NCBI GenBank assembly: GCA_016716715.1
Contig: JADJVE010000019.1
Location: 1 to 64,000, forward strand
Reading direction: 5' to 3'
Length of the DNA stretch: 64,000 nucleotides
DNA from: Acidobacteriota bacterium
Lineage (GTDB): Bacteria > Acidobacteriota > Thermoanaerobaculia > UBA5066
The translations under genes were made by a program, and so were the position numbers. Below are positions 25,398-34,452 of the stretch, one piece after another. The notes beneath the pieces were generated by a model. It was given only the letters and a program-made list of their open reading frames with translations, searched no databases and was not told the DNA's origin. Every line of letters begins with the position of its first letter. Positions within the stretch are counted from its first letter, which is position 1.

Positions 25398-26729
25398 TCA
25401 AGGGGCGGCCGGAAGGGCGCCGGCCGGGCTCTCGAGCTCTCGTGCCAGCGCCTTCTGGCGCCTCCCGAGGCTGAAGGCGTTCCACGTCCACAGGGCGGCC
25501 ACCGGCAGGAAGGCCCATGCGAAGCCCACGGGCCCGAGCCCGACGAAAGCGACGAGACGGTCCGCGAGGGCGCCCAGCGCGTCGCCGCTGCGGTAGACGA
25601 ACGTGTCGATGAAGCTCTTGGCCGAGTACTTCTCCTCGCGCGAGACGACCGTGAAGAGCACCTCCCGCGCCGGCTTCACGAGCGCGAACTCCGCGGCGCG
25701 GCGCAGGACCTGGACGACGAAAAGCGTCCCGGCCGTGGGGGACCCGCCGAGCGCGAAGAAGCCGGCCGCCGACACGACCGGGAGGAACGCGAGCGCGGGC
25801 CCGAGGCCGAGCGCCGGCAGGAGGCGCCCCGTGAGGAAGAGCTGCGTGATCGCGGTCAGGACGTTCACGGCGAGGTCCGCCTTCGCGAAGAACGCGGTCC
25901 GCGACCCGGCGTCGGCGAACGTCGCGCGGACGATGCGCGCCTGCGCGAGGTAGAGGAACGTCGAGCCGACGGTGAAGAGCAGGAGGAATCCCGCGATTCC
26001 GAGCAGGTAGCGCGACTTCGCGAAGAGGGTGAGGCCCGAGAGCGCTCCCGTGCCCGGCGGGACGCCGCCGGAGGGCTCGTCCTCCGCCTCCGCGGCCGAA
26101 GGGCGGGCCTCGTCCACGCGGTACACGTGCGCGAGGCGGCTCATGCAGAAAACGGCCGCCTCGAACAGCCCGGCCGCCACGAGGAGCAGGGGCACGGGGC
26201 CGAGCGTCTTCGCGAGACTCGCCGTGATCGCGCCGCCGGCGATGCCGCCCAGCGTGCCGCCTAGGCCGATCGCGCCGAAGAGCCGCTTGGCCTGCTCGGA
26301 CCGGAAGAGGTCCGCGAGAAAGCCCCAGAAGACGGACACGATCAGGAGGTTGAACGTGCTCACGAAGACGAAGAAGAAGCGCGCCGTCGCGACGCGCCCG
26401 GGCCCGGCGAGGACGCTCAGCGCGACGTAGAACGCGACGAAGCTCGCCGCGAGCGCGTGGTAGACCGCGGGGACGAAGACGCGGCGCGGGAACTTCGACA
26501 CGAGCGCGCCGAAGAGCGGCGTCACGAGGAACGTCCCGGCGAGCGTGCCGAAGAAGAGCCAGTTGAGCGCGAAGCCGCCGCCGGCCGACGCGCCCATCTC
26601 CTCGCGGAGAGGGCGGATGACGTAGTACCCGCCCAGCAGGAAGAAGAACGAGGCCGCGGCCCAGGAGAGCCCCGGGCCCTCGCCGGGGGCGACCCGCACG
26701 AAGCGGGACAGGAGTCTCCGGAAATCCAC
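25398..26729 (-). CDS. Npt/TLC-type nucleotide transporter-like MFS protein
   Basis: 444 codons from GTG 26729, six bases after the epimerase stop. About 12 membrane segments. AAASFFFLLGGYYVIRPLREEMG near the start and AGTFLVTPLFGALVSKFPRR match the ATP/ADP-translocase-like family seen in intracellular bacteria and also in free-living ones; LVKPAREVLFTVVSREEKYSAKSFIDTFVYRSGD is the conserved late loop. In free-living bacteria the substrate of these proteins is unknown. A stand-alone downstream gene of the rfb operon by spacing. Confidence 0.75.
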   Translation of the reverse strand: MDFRRLLSRFVRVAPGEGPGLSWAAASFFFLLGGYYVIRPLREEMGASAGGGFALNWLFFGTLAGTFLVTPLFGALVSKFPRRVFVPAVYHALAASFVAFYVALSVLAGPGRVATARFFFVFVSTFNLLIVSVFWGFLADLFRSEQAKRLFGAIGLGGTLGGIAGGAITASLAKTLGPVPLLLVAAGLFEAAVFCMSRLAHVYRVDEARPSAAEAEDEPSGGVPPGTGALSGLTLFAKSRYLLGIAGFLLLFTVGSTFLYLAQARIVRATFADAGSRTAFFAKADLAVNVLTAITQLFLTGRLLPALGLGPALAFLPVVSAAGFFALGGSPTAGTLFVVQVLRRAAEFALVKPAREVLFTVVSREEKYSAKSFIDTFVYRSGDALGALADRLVAFVGLGPVGFAWAFLPVAALWTWNAFSLGRRQKALARELESPAGALPAAP

Positions 26730-26734
26730 CTGGG

Positions 26735-27847
26735 TCAGCCGGCCTTCGGTGCCTTCTTCGCCTGCGCCTCGTGCCAAGCCGCAAGGACCGCGGCCTCACG
26801 TTCGGCCGTGAGCCCCGACTTGAGCTTCGCCTGCCGCTCGGCCGGAAGCGTCCTGAACCACGCGAGCGTGTCCTTGCAGGTGTCCTTGAGGGGCCGGAAC
26901 GCCAGGCCCTTGCCAGCCGCCTTCGCGTTCGAGACCTCGTTCCCGTGCGCCTCGTCACCGGTCGGCGGGAGCCAGCAGGGGAGGTCGCTCCACGCCGAGA
27001 CTTTCTGGGCCTCGAGGAACGCCGCATCCGCCCAAGTGAACTTCGCGTCGCTCGCGCTCGCGGCCTTGCACGTGTCGAGGAGCGTCCCGACGGGGAGGGG
27101 ATTTCCCGTCGCGTTGAAGACGCCGAACGTTTTCGTGTCGAGGCACTTCACGATCCAGGTGCCGAGGTCGCGCACGTCGATGAACTGGACGAAGTCGGAC
27201 GGCTTGTTCGGCGCGAGGACCTCGCCGCCCCTCGCGACGCGGACGGGCCAGTACGTGAAGCGGTCCGTCAGGTCGTTCGGGCCGACGATGAGGCCCGGGC
27301 GGACGTTCGTGACGCGGCCCGGCATCGCGGCCTCGGCGGCGCGCTCGCAGGCGGCCTTGAGGGGCCCGTAGTTCCCTTCCGTGATCTTGTCGGCGTTCGG
27401 GTCCTTGAGCTCGCCGACCGGGCCGCTCTCGTCCACGCCCGGCTTGCTGAGGTCGGAGAAGACCGAGATGGACGAGATGAAGACGTACTGCTTCGATTTC
27501 GAGAGGAGGCCGGCCGACGCGGCGACCTGTTTCGGGAAGTAGCCCGACGTGTCCACGACGGCGTCCCAGGCGCGGCCTTCGAGGGACTTCAGGTCGCCGT
27601 TGCGGTCCCCCTGCAGATGCTCCAGCTCCGGGAACCAGTCCGGGTGGGACTTGCCCCGGTTGAAGAGAGTGATCTTCCAGCCGCTCTTCTTGGCGGCCTC
27701 GACGACCTCGGGGCCGAGAAAGCGCGTCCCGCCGAGGATGAGGAGCGTCTTCGGTTCCGCCCCTGAAAGCAGGCGGCTCGTCCCCAGGGCGGAGGCTGCG
27801 GCGGCTGCGGCGGCTGTCTTCAGCAGGTCGCGTCGTGTCTGTGTCAA
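26735..27847 (-). CDS. Tat-exported NAD-dependent epimerase/dehydratase
   Basis: 371 codons from TTG 27847, which overlaps the rfbA stop (TTGA) and has GAGGAGGGA upstream. The N-terminus TRRDLLKTAAAAAAASALG is a twin-arginine signal. The mature part is an extended SDR: LLILGGTRFLGPEVVEAAKKSG (GxxxxG nucleotide loop), YVFISSISVFSD, EGNYGPLKAACERAA (YxxxK with the Tyr of the active site) and VRPGLIVGPNDLTDRFTYW. Periplasmic SDRs of this type occur in several phyla; a secreted protein with a bound NAD cofactor folded before export is the usual explanation. Substrate unknown. Confidence 0.85.
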   Translation of the reverse strand: MTQTRRDLLKTAAAAAAASALGTSRLLSGAEPKTLLILGGTRFLGPEVVEAAKKSGWKITLFNRGKSHPDWFPELEHLQGDRNGDLKSLEGRAWDAVVDTSGYFPKQVAASAGLLSKSKQYVFISSISVFSDLSKPGVDESGPVGELKDPNADKITEGNYGPLKAACERAAEAAMPGRVTNVRPGLIVGPNDLTDRFTYWPVRVARGGEVLAPNKPSDFVQFIDVRDLGTWIVKCLDTKTFGVFNATGNPLPVGTLLDTCKAASASDAKFTWADAAFLEAQKVSAWSDLPCWLPPTGDEAHGNEVSNAKAAGKGLAFRPLKDTCKDTLAWFRTLPAERQAKLKSGLTAEREAAVLAAWHEAQAKKAPKAG

Positions 27848-28719
27848 GGTCGTCCCTCCTCGAGCATGCGAAGGAGATACGCACCGTACTCGTTCTTGTT
27901 CATCCGGGCGGCGAGCCGGGCGACGTCTTCCGACGAGATCCATCCGGCGTTCCAGGCGATCTCCTCCGGGCAGGCGACCTTGAGCCCCTGCCGGGCCTCG
28001 ATGGCCTGGATGAAGTTCGAGGCCTGGAGGAGCGCCTCGTGCGTGCCGGTGTCGAGCCACGCCATCCCGCGCCCGAGGATCTCGACGTGGAGGTCGCCGG
28101 TCGCGAGGTACGCGCGGTTCACGTCCGTGATCTCGAGCTCGCCGCGCGGGGAGGGCTTCAGGTTCGCGGCCACGTCGAGGACGCGGTTGTCGTAGAAGTA
28201 GAGACCCGTGACGGCGTAGTTCGACCGCGGCGCAGGCGGCTTCTCCTCGAGGCCGACGGCGCGGCCCTTCGCGTCGAACTCGACGACGCCGTAGCGCTGC
28301 GGGTCGAGGACGCGGTACGCGAAGACGGTCGCGCCCGCGGCGCGGCCCGCGGCGCGCTGGAGCATCTCGGGCAGGCCGTGGCCGTAGAAGAGGTTGTCGC
28401 CGAGCGCGAGGGCGACGCCGTCCTCGCCGACGAAGTCCCTCCCGATCAGGAACGCCTGCGCGAGGCCCTCGGGCTTCGGCTGCGCCGCGTAGGAGATCCG
28501 GATCCCGAACTGCGAGCCGTCGCCGAGGAGGCGCACGAAGGAAGCCTGGTCTTCGGGGGTCGTGATCACGAGGACGTCCCGCAGCCCCGCGAGCATGAGC
28601 GTCGAGAGGGGGTAATAGACCATCGGCTTGTCGTAGACGGGGCAGAGCTGCTTGGAGAGGCCGATGGTGAGGGGATACAGCCGCGTGCCGGAGCCGCCGG
28701 CGAGGATGATTCCCTTCAC
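27844..28719 (-). CDS. rfbA: Glucose-1-phosphate thymidylyltransferase
   Basis: 292 codons from GTG 28719. VKGIILAGGSGTRLYPLT and SKQLCPVYDKPMVYYPLSTLMLAGL form the nucleotide-binding start; FLIGRDFVGEDGVALALGDNLFYG, GLEEKPPAPRSNYAVTGLYFYD, ITDVNRAYL and GMAWLDTGTHEALLQASNF complete the RfbA/RmlA pattern. It makes dTDP-glucose, first step to dTDP-rhamnose and other deoxysugars. The start overlaps the corrected rfbB stop by 4 bases (GTGA). Confidence 0.96.
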   Translation of the reverse strand: MKGIILAGGSGTRLYPLTIGLSKQLCPVYDKPMVYYPLSTLMLAGLRDVLVITTPEDQASFVRLLGDGSQFGIRISYAAQPKPEGLAQAFLIGRDFVGEDGVALALGDNLFYGHGLPEMLQRAAGRAAGATVFAYRVLDPQRYGVVEFDAKGRAVGLEEKPPAPRSNYAVTGLYFYDNRVLDVAANLKPSPRGELEITDVNRAYLATGDLHVEILGRGMAWLDTGTHEALLQASNFIQAIEARQGLKVACPEEIAWNAGWISSEDVARLAARMNKNEYGAYLLRMLEEGRP

Positions 28720-29815
28720 GCGGGAACTCCGAGGCCGATGCGCGCCCGCGCGTCCTGGCCGGTCTGAACCGCGGCGCACCATTCCGGGTTGTCCACGTAC
28801 CACCGCACCGTCCGAAGAAGACCTTCTTCGAATGAGTAAGAGGGCTCCACCCGAGGTCCGTGCGTATCTTGCTGGCGTCGATCGCGTAGCGGCGGTCGTG
28901 CCCCGGCCGATCCTTGACGAACGTCTTCAAATCCCCGTATCCCCTCTTACCCTTCAAAGAACTCTTCTCCGAAATCTTCCGGTTCTCTACGAACGGAACG
29001 GTCTGCTCGAGCGCCGCACAGAGAGCGTCGACGATCTGCAGGTTCGTCCGCTCGTTGCCGCCGCCGATGTTGTACTTGCTCCCCGGCGCCGCCTTCTGGA
29101 GCACGAGCAGGATGCCGCGGCAGTGGTCCTCGACGTGCAGCCAGTCGCGGACGTTGCCGCCGTCGCCGTAGATCGGGAGCGGCTTGCCCTCGAGCGCGTT
29201 CAGGATCATGAGAGGGATGAGCTTCTCGGGGAACTGATTCGGCCCGTAGTTGTTCGAGCAGTTCGTGAGGAGCGTCGGGAGGCGGTACGTCTCGTGCCAC
29301 GCACGGACGAGGTGGTCCGCGGCCGCCTTGGACGCGGCGTACGGCGAGTTCGGGGCGTACGGCGTCTCTTCCGAGAAGAGGCCCGTCGGCCCGAGCGTTC
29401 CGTAGACCTCGTCCGTCGAGACGTGAAGGAAACGGAAGGCCTCGCGCGCGGCCGGCGGGAGCGCCGCCGTGTGCGCCCGCGACGCCTCGAGGAGGACGTA
29501 CGTCCCCGTGACGTTCGTGTGGATGAAGGCGCCCGGGCCGTCGATCGAGCGGTCGACGTGCGTCTCGGCCGCGAAGTTCAGGACGGCGCGGGGGCGGTGC
29601 TTTTCGAAGACGGCCTTCATGGCCGCGGCGTCCGCGATGTCGGCCTCGACGAAGGCGAAGCGGGGGTCTCTCTCGCAGTCGGCGAGGCTGGCCCGGTGCC
29701 CGGAGTACGTCAGCTTGTCGACGACGACCACGGGGCCGGAGGTTTCCTTCAGGGCGAGGCGGACGAAGTTCGAGCCGATGAAACCGGCTCCGCCGGTGAC
29801 GAGTATCGAGTCCAT
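28716..29815 (-). CDS. rfbB: dTDP-glucose 4,6-dehydratase (one-base frameshift near 28842)
   Basis: From ATG 29815: MDSILVTGGAGFIGSNFVRL, HVSTDEVYGTLG, YAPNSPYAASKAAADHLVRAWHETY (YxxxK), NCSNNYGPNQFPEKLIPL and FVKDRPGHDRRYAIDASKIRTDLGW are all canonical. After LGWSP the frame is lost, but the next frame reads SYSFEEGLLRTVRWYVDNPEW, the expected C-terminus, and stops at 28716 exactly on the rfbA start. One missing C in a C run (28842-28844) explains it; length then is 367 codons. The lesion is at the edge of a repeat copy. Converts dTDP-glucose to the 4-keto-6-deoxy sugar. Probably an assembly error rather than a dead gene. Confidence 0.9.
28813..28980. repeat. Dispersed AT-rich repeat, pair inside rfbB
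   Basis: Plus-oriented copy at 28813-28844 (GAAGACCTTCTTCGAATGAG inside it) and minus-oriented copy at 28944-28980 (ACCCTTCAAAGAACTCTTCT inside it), starts 131 bp apart. On the coding strand they give SYSFEEGLLR and EKSSLKGKRG. The first is at a conserved C-terminal site of RfbB and adds no residues. Confidence 0.7.
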
Positions 29816-29918
29816 ACGGCCCGGAGGATATCGGACTCGGCCCGCGCCCGCGAAGAGCCTCGGCGCTGAGCTAGACTTCGGGCGCCCGGGGTGTGGTCCC
29901 GACACGGAAGGAGAACGC

Positions 29919-30728
29919 ATGAAGAAGTCCGTGCTTGCGATTCTGGCCGGCGCCGTCCTTGCGGCCGCGCCCGCTTTCGCCCAGTTCGAGGGCGAGCTGT
30001 CGATGAAGATGACGATGCGGGAAGGCAGCGGGACGGGGCGGGCCTACGTCTCGGCCGCCGGGACCCGCTCGGAGCTGGACATCCAGACGGCCCAGGCGCC
30101 GTTCAGGATGACGACGCTCATGAAGGCGTCGAATCCCGACGTCATGTACATGATCAACGACGAGCAGAAGGCCTACGCCGAGGTCGACCTCAAGAAGATC
30201 AAGGAACAGGCCGCGAAGTACCGCGACAAGTCGAAGGAAACCTGGTCCGTCAAGAAGCTCGGGAAAGAGACGATCAACGGGTACTCCTGCGACCACGCCT
30301 TCGTCACGAAGGCCGAGGACGCGAAGACCGAGCAGGAGCTCTGGACCTCGAAGGACGTCTCGGGTCTGAGCTACGAGTCCATGCGCGGCCTCATGCGCCG
30401 CGGCAACGAGAGCGACGACGGGATGATGAAGGCCCTGCGCGACGCGGGCATCGACGGGTTCGTCGTGAAGAGGATCATGCGCGAGAAGGGCAACCCGGCG
30501 CCGGTCGCCACGATGGAGCTCACGAAAGTCGAGAGGAAGTCGCTCAAGAGCGCGCTGTTCGAGATCCCGTCCGGCTACACGAAGAAGGAAGGGATGATGG
30601 GCGCCGCGAGCGTCATGGCGCCCCCCGGCGCCGGCGGCGACGAGATGCGCAAGGCGATGGAGGGCCTCTCGCCCGAGCAGCAGAAGCAGATCCAGGAGAT
30701 GATGAAGAGGCAGCAGCCGGCCAAGTAG
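29919..30728 (+). CDS. Exported DUF4412-like protein
   Basis: 270 codons from ATG 29919 with AAGGAG at good spacing. Signal peptide KKSVLAILAGAVLAAAPAFA. The mature part has the DUF4412 pattern: EGELSMKMTMREGSGTGRAYVS, MYMINDEQKAYAEVDL and INGYSCDHAFVTKAED, then LFEIPSGYTKKEG near the end, plus a Met/Gln-rich tail. Periplasmic or outer-membrane-facing protein of unknown role. It is divergent from rfbB. Confidence 0.75.
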   Translation: MKKSVLAILAGAVLAAAPAFAQFEGELSMKMTMREGSGTGRAYVSAAGTRSELDIQTAQAPFRMTTLMKASNPDVMYMINDEQKAYAEVDLKKIKEQAAKYRDKSKETWSVKKLGKETINGYSCDHAFVTKAEDAKTEQELWTSKDVSGLSYESMRGLMRRGNESDDGMMKALRDAGIDGFVVKRIMREKGNPAPVATMELTKVERKSLKSALFEIPSGYTKKEGMMGAASVMAPPGAGGDEMRKAMEGLSPEQQKQIQEMMKRQQPAK

Positions 30729-31301
30729 CTACTTCTTCTTCTGAACGGCCGGGAGAAGCGCGCTGAAGCCCGCGGCGCTCTTCGCGGAGTCGAAGGAGAG
30801 CTTCACGCGGTCGCCGGTGGGCGCGGCGCGGCCTGCCATCCCCGGGTTGAACCCGTGCGCGCCCCACGAGAAGCTCTGCGGGGCGCTCGCGATCTCGCCC
30901 TTGTGGTCCTTGTGGGTGCTCTCGCCCTCGACCCTCTTGATGTGTGTGTCGATGGCTTGCGCGGTGTCGAGCTTGACGGCTGCCTGGTCGATCTTGACGA
31001 AGTCCTTCTGGCCCTCGCCCGCTTTCCGCGCCGTGGAGACGGGCGGCGCCTGCGACGGGAAGCCGCGCGCCTCGGCGGGCGTCTTGCCCTTGAGGACGCC
31101 GCCCTGGAGGAACAGGAACTCGGCGGCGTTGCCGAATCCCTTGTAGTCGATCTTGACGTCGTACTTGCCCGCCGGCAGGACCGAGCCGTCGCCGAGCTTG
31201 ACGGCCTGCGGCAGCGTGACGAACGTCATGTACGCGTCGACGGCCGCGGGCGCCGAGGCGGCCGCGGCGAGAAGGACGGCGGCAGCGAGAGTCGCCTTCA
31301 T
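30729..31301 (-). CDS. Exported protein, unknown
   Basis: 191 codons from ATG 31301 with AAGAGGAAA upstream and TAGAAT as a possible -10 box (31329-31324). Signal peptide MKATLAAAVLLAAAASAPAA. The body starts AYMTFVTLPQAVKLGDGSVLPAGKYDVKIDYKG, a pattern seen in small Acidobacteria-type secreted proteins that look like carboxypeptidase-regulatory beta sandwiches. It abuts the convergent DUF4412 gene with no gap. Confidence 0.65.
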   Translation of the reverse strand: MKATLAAAVLLAAAASAPAAVDAYMTFVTLPQAVKLGDGSVLPAGKYDVKIDYKGFGNAAEFLFLQGGVLKGKTPAEARGFPSQAPPVSTARKAGEGQKDFVKIDQAAVKLDTAQAIDTHIKRVEGESTHKDHKGEIASAPQSFSWGAHGFNPGMAGRAAPTGDRVKLSFDSAKSAAGFSALLPAVQKKK

Positions 31302-31328
31302 AATGAGTTTCCTCTTGAGACTGATTCT

Positions 31329-34300
31329 ATGACCATCCTCCTCACCGCGTGTTTTTTCGTGTCGGGCGCCGCAGGGCTCGCGTACGAGGTTCTGTGGTCG
31401 CGGCACCTCGCGCTCCTGTTCGGCGCGAACGCGGAGGCGGTCGGGCTCGTCCTCGCGGTCTTCATGAGCGGCCTCGGCCTCGGGAGCCGCGCGTTCGGGG
31501 GCCTCGCGGACCGGACACGCGCGCCCCTGCGGCTCTACGCAGCCCTGGAAGCGGGTATCGGAGTCTTCGCGCTCGCCACGGGGCCGCTCCTCGCGGCCGT
31601 CGCGCGGGCGTTCCCGGCCCTCGCGGCCGCGCTCGGCGGGGGGCCGGCTGCGACCGCTTCGGCCAAGGCGTTCCTCGCGGCACTCGTGCTCTTCCCGCCC
31701 GCGTTCCTCATGGGCGGCACGCTGCCCGCCCTCGCGCGGGCGCTCGCCCGCGAGGCGGCGCGGGCGCCGCGCGTCGTGTCGCTTCTCTACGCGGTCAACC
31801 TCCTGGGAGCCGTCTCTGGCGCCGCGCTCACGGGTTTCTGGGCCGTCGAGAACGCGGGCCTCGCCGCGACGATGGGGGGCGCGGCGGCGGCTGATTTCGC
31901 GGTTGCGGCCGTCGCGTTCGTCGCCGCATCGCGCCTCCTCGCGCCGCCGCCCGTGGACGCGGCGCTCTCCGCGCCGGATCCGCTCTCCTTGCTCGCGCGC
32001 GCCGCCCTCTTCGCGGGACTCTTCGCCTCCGGCGCCGTCTTCATGCTCGACGAGGTCGTCTTCACGCGGCTCCTGTCGCTCGCCTTCGGCGTGTCGTCGT
32101 ACTCGTTCACACTCGTCCTCGTCCTCTGCCTCCTCGGGCTCGGGATCGGCGGTTTCGCGGCTTCGGCGCGCTCCGCGCGCGGGCCCGTGACGCTCGCGGC
32201 GTTCGGGCGCGTCCAGCTCGCGTCGGCGGCCTTCGCCGGCGCCGCGATGGCGGCCGTGCCTCTCGTGTCGCGCACGATTCTCCTCGCGCGACAGGTGCCG
32301 GGGCTCGGCTTCGGAGCCTCGCTCGGCCTCAAGGCGGCACTCGCCGCGGCGCTCCTCCTGCCTCTCGCGGCCGTGGCCGGCGCGGGCATGCCTCTGCTTC
32401 TCGCGTTCGTCGCGGGGCGGCCCGGCGGCGTCGGGACGTCCGTCGGGCGCGCTTCGCTCGTGAACACGGCCGGGACGCTCGCGGGCAGCCTCGCGACGGG
32501 GTTCTTCCTCGTGTCCGCCTTCGGCTCGCAGACGACGCTGCGCCTCGGCGCGCTCGCGAGTCTCGGCGCCGGCCTTCTGGCCCTCGCCGCCGCGCGCGGG
32601 CGCCCCGGCGCCGCGGCCGTTTCGGCGGCGGGCGCGCTCGCGCTCGGCGTGCTCCTCGTCCCGCGCTGGCCGGACTGGGTCTTCCTGAGGTCCGACACCT
32701 ATCCGCGCACGCCGCCGGCGGCGACGCGGCTCGAGTTCGAACAGCGCCGCCGCGTCGCGAACGTCGAGCGCCTGTTCTTCGAAGAGGGCCGCAACGCGAC
32801 GGTTGCCGTCCTGCAGGGGCCCCGCACCCGGACGCTGGTCTCGAACGGCCACCCCGAGGCGTCGGACGTGGGCGACATGGGGACGCAGGTCGGCGTCGCG
32901 ATCATCCCGCTCGTGCTCCATCCCGCGCCGCGCGACGTCCTCGTCGTCGGCTTCGCGTCGGGAGTCACGGCGGACGCGGCCGCGCGCGCGCCCGGCGTGG
33001 AGCGCGTGGACGTGGCGGAGCTCGAGACGGCGATGTTCCGGGCCGCGGCCCGCTTCGGACACGTGAACAACGGCGTTCTCGCGAACCCCAGGGTCCGGCT
33101 GCATCCCGTGGACGCGCGCAGCCTGATCGCTGCCGGCGGCGGCCGGTGGGACGTCGTCCTGTCCGAGCCGTCGAATCTCTGGCGCGCGGGCGTCTCGAAC
33201 CTCTTCACGGCCGACTTCTACGCGTCCGCGCGGGGCGCGCTCAAGAAAGGCGGCATCTTCGCGCAGTGGCTCCAGCTCTACGGCCTGCGCTGGGAGACGC
33301 TGCGGACCGTCTTCGCGACGCTCGTCCGCTCGTTCCCGCACACGGAGGTCTGGTGGGTGGACGGCGGAGACGTCGTCCTCCTCGGGGCCGAGTCGCCGAT
33401 CGTGGCGTCGCGCGCGAAGGCCGAAGCGGTCCTCGCCGGGACGTACCGGGACGACCTGCGCCGGCATCTCGGGACGGCCGAGCCGGCGGGCTTCTGGGCG
33501 CGGTACCTCCTCGGCCGCGACGACCTCGAAGCGCTCGTCGCGGGCGTCGGGAGGATCAACACGGACGACCGGCCCGTCGTCGAGTTCGACGCGCCCCGCG
33601 ACCTCTATCAGCCGGGCGAGGACAACGCCGCGCGTTTGCTGGAGGAGAAGATCGCGCGCGGGCGCTTCTCACCGCCGCTCTCGGGACCGCCGCCGACGCG
33701 GGCGGAGACGTGGGCGGGCCTCGCGGGGATGTACGGCGTGCTCGGCCGCCCGGCCCTCGCCCGGGGCGCCGCGCTGCGCGCGTTCGAGGACGAGCCGCTC
33801 GGGACGTACGCCCTCCGGGCCGCGCGCTTCGCGCTTCAGGACGGGGCCGTTGCCGACGCGGAAGCGGATCTCGAGCGCGCGCGCGCCGCCGGCGTCGAAC
33901 CGGCGAAGGCGTCGGACGTGGAGGGACGGATCCGGGCCGCGCAGGGGCGCATCGAGGAGGCCGTGGCGGCCTTCGCGCGCGCGGACACCGAGGGAGCGCC
34001 CGGTCTCGAGCGCCTGGCGCTGCTGGCGATCTACGGCGACGAGACGGACGCGCTGGAACAGGCGGACCGCCTCCTCGCGGCGCGCGCGCGGGGCGCTCTT
34101 GCGCCCGGCGACGCGGCGCGGGCGGCGGAGGACCTCGGGCGGGCGGCGCGGACGCCGGACGTCGCGGCGCGCGCGCTCGATGCGCTCGAGCGCCGGATCG
34201 GAAGCGACGCGGGCGTGCCGCGCATCCCGGTGCTGAAGGCGCGGGCGGCGCTCCTCGTGACGGCGGGACGGCCCGCCGAGGCGCTCCGCGCGTGCCTCGC

Positions 34301-34439
34301 GGCCGAGGCCCTCTCCGCTCTCGACCTCGACCTCATGGCGACGCGCGCCAGGGCGCTGCGTGCTCTCGGGCGCGACGCGGAGGCCGAGCGCGCCGAGCGC
34401 GAGCGGGCGCGTTGGGCGGGCGAGCCGCCCCCGCGCTGA
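31329..34439 (+). CDS. Fused membrane + spermidine-synthase-like + TPR protein
   Basis: 1036 residues. The first ~440 form two sets of six or so membrane helices (start ACFFVSGAAGLAYEVLWSRHL, later SGAVFMLDEVVFTRLLSLAFG), as in fused SpeE-like membrane proteins. About residues 470-760 resemble the aminopropyltransferase/methyltransferase fold: TLVSNGHPEASDVGDM, VLVVGFASGVTADAAARAPGVERVDVAELE, RWDVVLSEPSNLWRAGVSNLFT. The typical spermidine synthase D-G sites are altered. The last ~250 residues are Ala/Arg-rich helices with TPR character (AGMYGVLGRPALARGAALRA). Substrate unknown; decarboxylated-SAM-dependent chemistry is not assured. Confidence 0.75.
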   Translation: MTILLTACFFVSGAAGLAYEVLWSRHLALLFGANAEAVGLVLAVFMSGLGLGSRAFGGLADRTRAPLRLYAALEAGIGVFALATGPLLAAVARAFPALAAALGGGPAATASAKAFLAALVLFPPAFLMGGTLPALARALAREAARAPRVVSLLYAVNLLGAVSGAALTGFWAVENAGLAATMGGAAAADFAVAAVAFVAASRLLAPPPVDAALSAPDPLSLLARAALFAGLFASGAVFMLDEVVFTRLLSLAFGVSSYSFTLVLVLCLLGLGIGGFAASARSARGPVTLAAFGRVQLASAAFAGAAMAAVPLVSRTILLARQVPGLGFGASLGLKAALAAALLLPLAAVAGAGMPLLLAFVAGRPGGVGTSVGRASLVNTAGTLAGSLATGFFLVSAFGSQTTLRLGALASLGAGLLALAAARGRPGAAAVSAAGALALGVLLVPRWPDWVFLRSDTYPRTPPAATRLEFEQRRRVANVERLFFEEGRNATVAVLQGPRTRTLVSNGHPEASDVGDMGTQVGVAIIPLVLHPAPRDVLVVGFASGVTADAAARAPGVERVDVAELETAMFRAAARFGHVNNGVLANPRVRLHPVDARSLIAAGGGRWDVVLSEPSNLWRAGVSNLFTADFYASARGALKKGGIFAQWLQLYGLRWETLRTVFATLVRSFPHTEVWWVDGGDVVLLGAESPIVASRAKAEAVLAGTYRDDLRRHLGTAEPAGFWARYLLGRDDLEALVAGVGRINTDDRPVVEFDAPRDLYQPGEDNAARLLEEKIARGRFSPPLSGPPPTRAETWAGLAGMYGVLGRPALARGAALRAFEDEPLGTYALRAARFALQDGAVADAEADLERARAAGVEPAKASDVEGRIRAAQGRIEEAVAAFARADTEGAPGLERLALLAIYGDETDALEQADRLLAARARGALAPGDAARAAEDLGRAARTPDVAARALDALERRIGSDAGVPRIPVLKARAALLVTAGRPAEALRACLAAEALSALDLDLMATRARALRALGRDAEAERAERERARWAGEPPPR

Positions 34440-34452
34440 TCAGGCCGCGTGG

